Source: Pseudorhodoferax sp. Leaf274 (lineage in GTDB: Bacteria > Pseudomonadota > Gammaproteobacteria > Burkholderiales > Burkholderiaceae_C). From it: 64,000 nucleotides of DNA. Position 1 is the first letter of the stretch; each line of letters opens with the position of its first letter. Below, one piece after another: positions 63,214-64,000 of this stretch. The notes under the pieces were generated by a model that had not been told where the DNA came from, did not search any database, and worked only from the letters and a program-made list of their open reading frames with translations. Location: NCBI RefSeq assembly GCF_001422445.1, contig NZ_LMNA01000001.1, positions 226,932 to 290,931 of the forward strand. Direction: 5' to 3'. Both the position numbers and the translations under genes were made by a program.

Positions 63214-63247
63214 GAAGAAAGCCGGCACCGCCCTTGCGGGAACCGGC
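63214..63247 (-). terminator. Terminator between clpX and lon
   Basis: Minus strand GCCGG-TTC-CCGC-AAGG-GCGG-TG-CCGGC forms an interrupted stem after the clpX stop and is followed by TTTCTTC. It would partly separate lon from clpX transcription. Confidence 0.6.
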
Positions 63248-63254
63248 AGCACGG

Positions 63255-64000
63255 TCAGGCTTTCTTGGCCGCTTCGCGGTAGACCAGCAGCGGCGCCTTG
63301 TTTTCTTCGATGGTGGACTCGTCGACGACCACCTTGTCGACGTTGGCCGTGTTCGGCAGCTCGAACATGGTGTCGATCAACGACAGCTCGAGGATGGAAC
63401 GCAGGCCGCGCGCGCCGGTCTTGCGCGCCAGCGCCTTGCGGGCGATCGCCTTGAGCGCCGCGGGGCGGATCTCCAGGTCCACGTCTTCCATGGCCAGCAG
63501 CTTGGCGTATTGCTTGACGAGCGCGTTCTTGGGCTCGGTCAGAATCTGCACCAGCGCGTCTTCGCTGAGCTCGGCCAGCGTGGCCACCACCGGCATGCGG
63601 CCGACCAGTTCGGGGATCAGGCCGAACTTGATCAGGTCCTCCGGCTCGACCTCACGGAACACCTCGGTCAGCGCGCGCTCGGCCTTGCTCTTCACCGCGG
63701 CGCCGAAGCCGATGCCCGAGGACTCCTGCCGGCTGCCGATGACCTTCTCCAGGCCAGCGAACGCACCGCCGCAGATGAACAGGATGTTGGTCGTGTCGAT
63801 CTGCAGGAAGTCCTGGTTCGGGTGCTTGCGGCCACCCTGCGGCGGCACGCTGGCCATGGTGCCTTCGATGAGCTTGAGCAGCGCCTGCTGCACGCCCTCG
63901 CCCGACACATCGCGCGTGATCGAGGGGTTGTCCGATTTGCGCGAGATCTTGTCGATCTCGTCGATGTAGACGATGCCGCGCTGGGCCCGCTCCACATCGT
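63255..64000 (-). CDS. clpX: ATP-dependent Clp protease ATPase subunit ClpX (partial)
   Basis: The C-terminal ~248 residues of ClpX; the N-terminus, including the zinc domain and Walker A, lies beyond the right edge, and the frame stays open to the last base. It begins in [21 protein letters not shown] (Walker B). The RKHR-adjacent and pore/GYVG-distal parts follow with [36 protein letters not shown], the IGF-loop region [11 protein letters not shown] that docks ClpP, sensor [12 protein letters not shown] and the end of the small AAA domain. ClpX unfolds substrates for ClpP. Upstream of lon in the same orientation. Confidence 0.97.
   Translation of the reverse strand, partial: DVERAQRGIVYIDEIDKISRKSDNPSITRDVSGEGVQQALLKLIEGTMASVPPQGGRKHPNQDFLQIDTTNILFICGGAFAGLEKVIGSRQESSGIGFGAAVKSKAERALTEVFREVEPEDLIKFGLIPELVGRMPVVATLAELSEDALVQILTEPKNALVKQYAKLLAMEDVDLEIRPAALKAIARKALARKTGARGLRSILELSLIDTMFELPNTANVDKVVVDESTIEENKAPLLVYREAAKKA

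Overview
The window reads as a high-GC betaproteobacterial chromosome, most likely a member of the Comamonadaceae (Burkholderiales). The support is Bug/TTT-type and TRAP transport genes, many LysR regulators beside acyl-CoA catabolic genes, a lon-clpX pair, and interspersed repeats of a kind I associate with that family. I cannot name the genus.

Region 1 (1-4030) is the attI-proximal end of a chromosomal integron. An intact IntI closely resembling IntI1 points right. Seven cassettes point left, separated by six clear attC sites, and the array runs off the left edge. The cassettes are visibly AT-richer than the host DNA. A CTG-N10-CAG palindrome lies in the attI-intI interval and could be a LexA box. 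The last cassette carries a frameshift in a run of seven Cs.

Region 2 (4021-16000) holds LysR-controlled catabolic units: a divergent LysR/MFS pair, a TIM-barrel isomerase plus FAD dehydrogenase with a divergent LysR, an SDR, and a homoprotocatechuate meta-cleavage type operon (hpaH-hpaE-hpaD-hpaG) behind a divergent LysR with a perfect 17-bp palindrome between them.

Region 3 (16-28 kb) has two small envelope or hypothetical genes, a hybrid histidine kinase with a divergent OmpR-type regulator (start codons 29 bp apart), a TPR membrane protein, an acyl-CoA ligase/acyl-CoA dehydrogenase/Bug-protein operon followed by a LysR gene, and a striking secreted PEP-CTERM protein (26676-27857) containing two tandem domains that look like the C-terminal domain of ribosomal protein L7/L12.

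Region 4 (28-46 kb) is a run of mainly leftward catabolic operons. The first is acyl-CoA dehydrogenase, AraC regulator and dienoyl-CoA-reductase-like SDR, with a GntR-type operator upstream that probably belongs to the GntR gene at 32106. The second is a Liv-type ABC transporter led by an acyl-CoA ligase. The third is a TRAP transporter (fused DctQM) with LacI, a 2-hydroxyacid dehydrogenase and an amidohydrolase. Several intergenic repeat families sit directly after stop codons; one is present twice as a ~220-bp element with nested stems that co-vary between copies.

Region 5 (46-60 kb) has a chemoreceptor, an epoxide-hydrolase-like enzyme, an APH-fold kinase, a hexapeptide acetyltransferase and an Atu/Liu-like acyl-CoA carboxylase cluster (enoyl-CoA hydratase, biotin-carboxylase subunit, two acyl-CoA dehydrogenases, carboxyltransferase, divergent AtuA). 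Four or five promoters in the window share an upstream AGTTnnCGCAAGA-like box at a near-fixed distance from a TA-rich -10-like hexamer.

Region 6 (60.2-64 kb) has three tandem tRNA-Gly(GCC) genes with promoter and terminator, lon with a sigma32-like promoter, and the 3' part of clpX running off the right edge.
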